A DNA stretch of 64,000 nucleotides from Amphirosellinia nigrospora (lineage: Eukaryota > Ascomycota > Sordariomycetes > Xylariales > Xylariaceae), in the NCBI GenBank assembly GCA_004123355.1, contig SCHM01000001.1, positions 7,512,193 through 7,576,192 on the forward strand. The letters run 5' to 3'. The translations under genes and the position numbers were made by a program. Within the stretch, counting starts at the first letter, position 1. Every line of letters starts with the position of its first letter. Below, in pieces: positions 60,301 to 64,000 of this stretch. The notes below the pieces were generated by a model. It worked only from the letters and a program-made list of their open reading frames with translations, searched no databases and was not told the DNA's origin.

Positions 60301-62365
60301 GCTTCGAAAGATATACCTTCTTCCGCCCTTATTTATAAGCATTGTGGGTTGTCTAACGTTTCTGATGTTCTTTCAAAAGTTTCAGGGGTCAGGATTTGCT
60401 CGGTATTGAATCCTAACCATGTCGTTAGAAAACTGAACGCTTTAGGATATATCTAGAGCTTATTTACCGAAGTAGGCCTACGTGTATGCTCTATAATTCT
60501 CTGATATAGTATTACTATCCTGGAATAAGTTCTGGAAGCAGCGGCATTTCATATAGTAGTCACTGACAGGACTTCCAAGTACAAGTATGATGTAATATTT
60601 GTTGTCACGCAAGGGGTTTGAAGTTCCTTGTGCCGTGGGGTAACCTCCTATCTAGCTGTATACACATATATTCTTTATCAAGAAGAACGGCAGTAGTAGT
60701 GTTGTGACAGTCTCTTCATTGATATCAAATGATACTTGAATCAGGGGTTACACGCAACTATTGCCCCTGAACACGAACCCATTTTATCTCTGAGAACCTT
60801 GACGACATCTCCAAATCTGCTTAACAGTTTATCAGCCTCCAACACAGAGCAGCGCTTTAGCTCACATGCCTAGCCAGCTCTCTAGTACTCCTTCCTAATC
60901 GTATCCCACGTATCCTTTTCTAGTCGATATCATAATCATCTTTACAAATACTACTCGAAGTACGGGTCTGGAACCTCTTGGCGCGGCCTTCAAAACTACC
61001 TGCCGTGCTACCTGCACTATTGTGAGTATCCAAGACATCAAAGTTGGTTGTAGGAGTCTACTTAGCTATCTCATTCTTGATTGACATATAGAACTCGGAT
61101 ACTGCACTGGCTACGCTTCAGCTGAAATGGATGGGCTCCTCTCCCCGCAAACATCGTTTTAGGTGTCCGAACCGCTGTAACTAGCCTAGAGTTTAGTAAT
61201 GGTTAGCACCTTTCTTTCCTTTTGAGAGCTGCTAGGATGTTGAAGCATGAAGTGACGAAGAGTGAGTGATACGTGTTACATACCCCTACATCAAATAAGT
61301 CATTAAATTCATTTGCGGCACTAGTGCATCTATTGATAGTGATAGTTTTGTCAGCTGCGGCAAACACTGCCGCTGATTGATAGGCCCTACCAACGCAGTC
61401 GGCGACGAAGGCGCAGATATCGCGTTCTCCAAGACTACGATCGATGCCTCTCTGATAGTGGATATAGAATGTAAAGCTGGCGCCAATTTCAAGAACCTAA
61501 ATCGAGTCTATATCACGATAAGATATTAAGATGTTGATTACTTCGTCTGTCAAAAGAACAGTATATTATGAATGGAGCCTAACAGGATCGGTCTTCCGCA
61601 GACAATAGATGATAGAGACAACGCATTAGGCAACCTCTGGTGTATCGAATGTAGTAGTTGTTAGGGTTTTATTGCTAGCATAGTATGTTTGAAATCACGA
61701 AATAAGTAGTGAAGATATAGGATGGCGCAAAGTACAGCCTGGTGGTGATGGGAGCAAACTTTTGCTCTGATATCAAGTTTCGAGAACTCGTAGGACACAC
61801 TTCATATTTATATCCCAACACCTCGATAACGTAGCGCACGTGTTCTGGAGAGACTACCGCATCACGAAGATTTACGTCCCCAGGCCGTATAGGTCCTTGG
61901 GCGCAATATGCATCACCATTTGCCCAGGTCAGACCATGTTCATACCATATAGAAATAGCGGTCTAGTTAGATGATAGACTATGCCGTAGACTAGATAATA
62001 ATTGTTATGATTCGATATTACAAGGCACTGGAGGTGTTTTATGTAATGGGTAGGTGTAGTGTTACCCCGTCGAAACCGACAAATTGTTGCTAATTGAATT
62101 AGCCTAATTCTGCGCAATATTTGAGGTCACAGGTAAGCTTACAGGTTTTAACTCTCAGTATGGGTGTAAATTCATAAGTTAATAGAGGTGATCTCTTTCA
62201 AATCTCACCGACTGCGAAACCACAAAATAGACTATAACAATGTGTTCGAGGCTGTGGTGACGAATAGTTCACATTGACAATTTCGGCCGATCATTCCGAT
62301 TTGATCTTCTTGCAAGTCCCAGCCGAATCAACCTCGTCAAAAGCATCTGTCTGATGAATCACAGT

Positions 62366-62554
62366 TTACAGAGCCGCTTGAAAGTAACCACCACTCCAAA
62401 CCCAGGCAGCGAAACCTGCCAATAAAACTACGACGTATAAAGCTAAGAAAATGGCTATGAACGCGAAATCCAATAATCCACGTGTCATTCCCGTAGGAAG
62501 CTGCTTAATGGTTCGCCATTGACATAACTCGTTAGGTTGACAAGAAATATGCAT
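62366..62554 (-). other. Weak candidate for a 62-residue membrane protein
   Basis: ATG at 62554 opens 62 codons: a polar first half, then one strong membrane helix (FAFIAIFLALYVVVLLAGFA) and a short tail GGYFQAAL. Such a helix can arise by chance in T-rich DNA, and there is no promoter evidence. It could also be the last exon of an unrecognised gene. Confidence 0.15.
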
Positions 62555-62984
62555 TTCTATTGGGCTGATCAAACGATCATTTCATATTACGCGATAGCTA
62601 TGCTTAGACCTGGCAAGAATCATGCTAAATATTATTCAATCAAAAACATCACCTGGCGCACAAGACCGTATAAAAAATAATATACGTCTCATATTCATTA
62701 GTCACAATCCTTCAATTTGGAGTCTTTTAATCAACTGTATTCTATTCTTTTCTAAGGAAGATTTAACGCTAAGTCTAACGTCTTCCAATACCATTGGATC
62801 CTACCAAAAAGCCGCAATCGGGGTGCAAATTCGTCTTTTGAAAACTAACGAGCTGGACAACAAGCGAAGCCCAAACGCCAGGCCCCCTGGGAGCAGAAAT
62901 CAAACCCACCACAACGCCGCACCCAACAGGGCCCCGGTTGAGCTCTGAAAAGCAACCAATCTCAGTCTCCTAGCTACCGACGAT

Positions 62985-64000
62985 TCAAAAGTCGATGCTG
63001 CCTCCTGGGTTGCTGAGAATGGAAACTGGTTGGTTGTAGCTGAACCCCGCGAACTGGTTTTGCGTTGTCTGGGACAGGGCAGGCCCACTAACATAAGAGT
63101 CCTGGGCTACTTCGGATGTGAAAATGTCGTCGAAATTAGTTGTATCAAGTGCATCGGCCTGTACGCGGAGGTATTTTGTTAGCTTATCTGTACAAAACAT
63201 CAAGAATTACTAATAAGGGGAAGGATAAACATACCACGTTAGGCTTAAAAGTGGGCTTATACTGTCGTAGTAGTACCCGTCGCCAGTCGATGCCCTCGAA
63301 AAACGGATGCGATTTGATTTCGACAGGGCCATTTGCTCCGAGCCGGGTCTTCGGGTCTCGGTCAAGTAGTTTCGTTACAAGATCTCTAGCAACCGGTGGA
63401 ATGGAAGGTGGAAAAATAACTGAATCACGTAATATACTCCGATACATCTCGCTGAGGTCCTCGCCATAAAACGGGGGCAGGCCTATCAGCATTTCATATA
63501 GTAGTACGCCGAGTGTCCACCAGTCGACTGCTTTATTATATCCATCCCCACTTAGTATTTCCGGGGCGAGATATTCGGGAGTGCCGCAGAATGTATTTGT
63601 TTTGTCTTCGTCTTTCATCTGGAGCTTGCAAAGGCCGAAATCGCAAAGTGCTATATGCCCTTGATAGTCGAGTAGAATGTTTTCGGGCTTTAGATCTCGG
63701 TAGATCACATTGAAGCCATGTAGACATTCAAGTGCGCAGAGTAGTTCAGCAGTATAGAACCGGGCGCGATTGACGTCGAAACGCCCTGCCTCCATTAAAT
63801 GGTGGAATAGCTCGCCCCGTTTATAAAGGCTAAAATAAAGTAGAGTTTTTCCGGGGATTGGAAACTGAACTTCAAAGGTACGATGAATGGATTATTGATC
63901 TGGGCCAGGATAGACCTCTCGGCGAGGGTATGAGCCACTTCGTTGCTGGAGATTAATCTCTCTTTTCGGACTGACTTCATCGCATAGACACGATTTGTAT
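62985..64000 (-). CDS. YPK1: YPK1-type AGC Ser/Thr kinase, 5' end outside the window
   Basis: C-terminal part of an AGC kinase of the Ypk/SGK group, which acts below TORC2 and Pkh kinases in sphingolipid and membrane-stress control. Visible from TNRVYAMKSVRKERL with the ATP-binding Lys of YAMKS, then AHTLAERSILAQINNPFIVP, the catalytic YRDLKPENILLD, DFG in CDFGLCKL, the activation-loop Thr in TNTFCGTPEYLAPE, and VDWWTLGVLLYEML. Intron 63234-63159 follows FKPNV. The last exon has ADALDTTNFDDIFTSE, a turn-motif-like SGPALSQ and the hydrophobic motif FAGFSY, ending at GGSIDF. One G is missing in the run at FINGGELF (near 63.81 kb), breaking the frame once. Some usually fixed positions differ (LSGDGYNK, PPFYGEDLSEMY), so a diverged paralogue is possible. 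The N-terminal regulatory part is not in the window. Confidence 0.88.

Larger units (their letters stand above)
49736..62984. other. Gene desert of about 13 kb
   Basis: No recognisable gene, RNA gene, intact mobile element or long repeat over the whole stretch. Several short frames were tested and set aside (50677-50904, 52063-53002, 53559-53810). Two weak leads are kept: 54102-54449 and 62366-62554, both minus strand, listed separately. The promoter of the gene at 49735 lies at the left end. The DNA has moderate AT content, not the extreme AT of fresh RIP isochores, so its origin is open. Confidence 0.45.

Overview
The window comes from a filamentous ascomycete (Pezizomycotina, most likely Sordariomycetes). 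The evidence is short spliceosomal introns of about 50-150 nt with GTRNGT donors, CTAAC branch sites and YAG acceptors, together with fungal-only families: a HET-domain protein, a fungal GT90 glycosyltransferase, kexin, an EDEM/Htm1 mannosidase and a very long PhoD-like phosphatase. I see no prokaryotic-style operon, rRNA, CRISPR array or telomeric repeat.

Layout. 0-3 kb: no gene recognised. 3.1-4.3 kb (+): arabinitol-dehydrogenase-like SDR with several reading-frame breaks. 4.8-5.6 kb (-): small two-exon protein with an N-terminal MG myristoylation-like start, convergent with the SDR. 6-9.5 kb: AT-rich gene-free DNA holding a 405-bp hAT-like MITE with a 7-bp target duplication. 9.6-10.5 kb (-): secreted HD-domain hydrolase. 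10.6-14.5 kb: no intact gene. 14.56-14.66 kb (-): intron-containing tRNA-Ala(CGC). 15.4-42 kb is the gene-rich core: GT90 glycosyltransferase (+), sorting nexin SNX4/ATG24 (+), a multi-intron zincin-like protein with HELFH (+), kexin KEX2 (-, intact), a second MITE (380 bp, 52-bp TIRs, 9-bp TSD) upstream of KEX2, the PhoD-like phosphatase (+), a HET-domain protein (+) and the GH47 mannosidase HTM1/MNL1 (-). 42-48 kb: no gene. 48-49.7 kb (-): fungal-specific protein of unknown function. 49.8-62.9 kb: about 13 kb with no convincing gene. 63-64 kb (-): the 3' part of a YPK1-type AGC kinase cut by the window edge.

How the genes relate. Several core genes act along the secretory and endosomal route: GT90 (Golgi glycosylation), HTM1/MNL1 (ER quality control), KEX2 (trans-Golgi processing) and SNX4 (endosomal recycling and autophagy). 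Each keeps its own promoter, so this is a neighbourhood and not a co-transcribed cluster.

Two features of the whole window matter. First, many otherwise well-conserved genes carry one-base frame breaks, often in short G or C runs, while KEX2 and the body of GT90 are open throughout. I read this mainly as residual indel error in the assembly, with true pseudogenisation possible for the SDR. Second, the 10-bp palindrome TACCTAGGTA occurs six times, all in intergenic DNA, far more than expected by chance.
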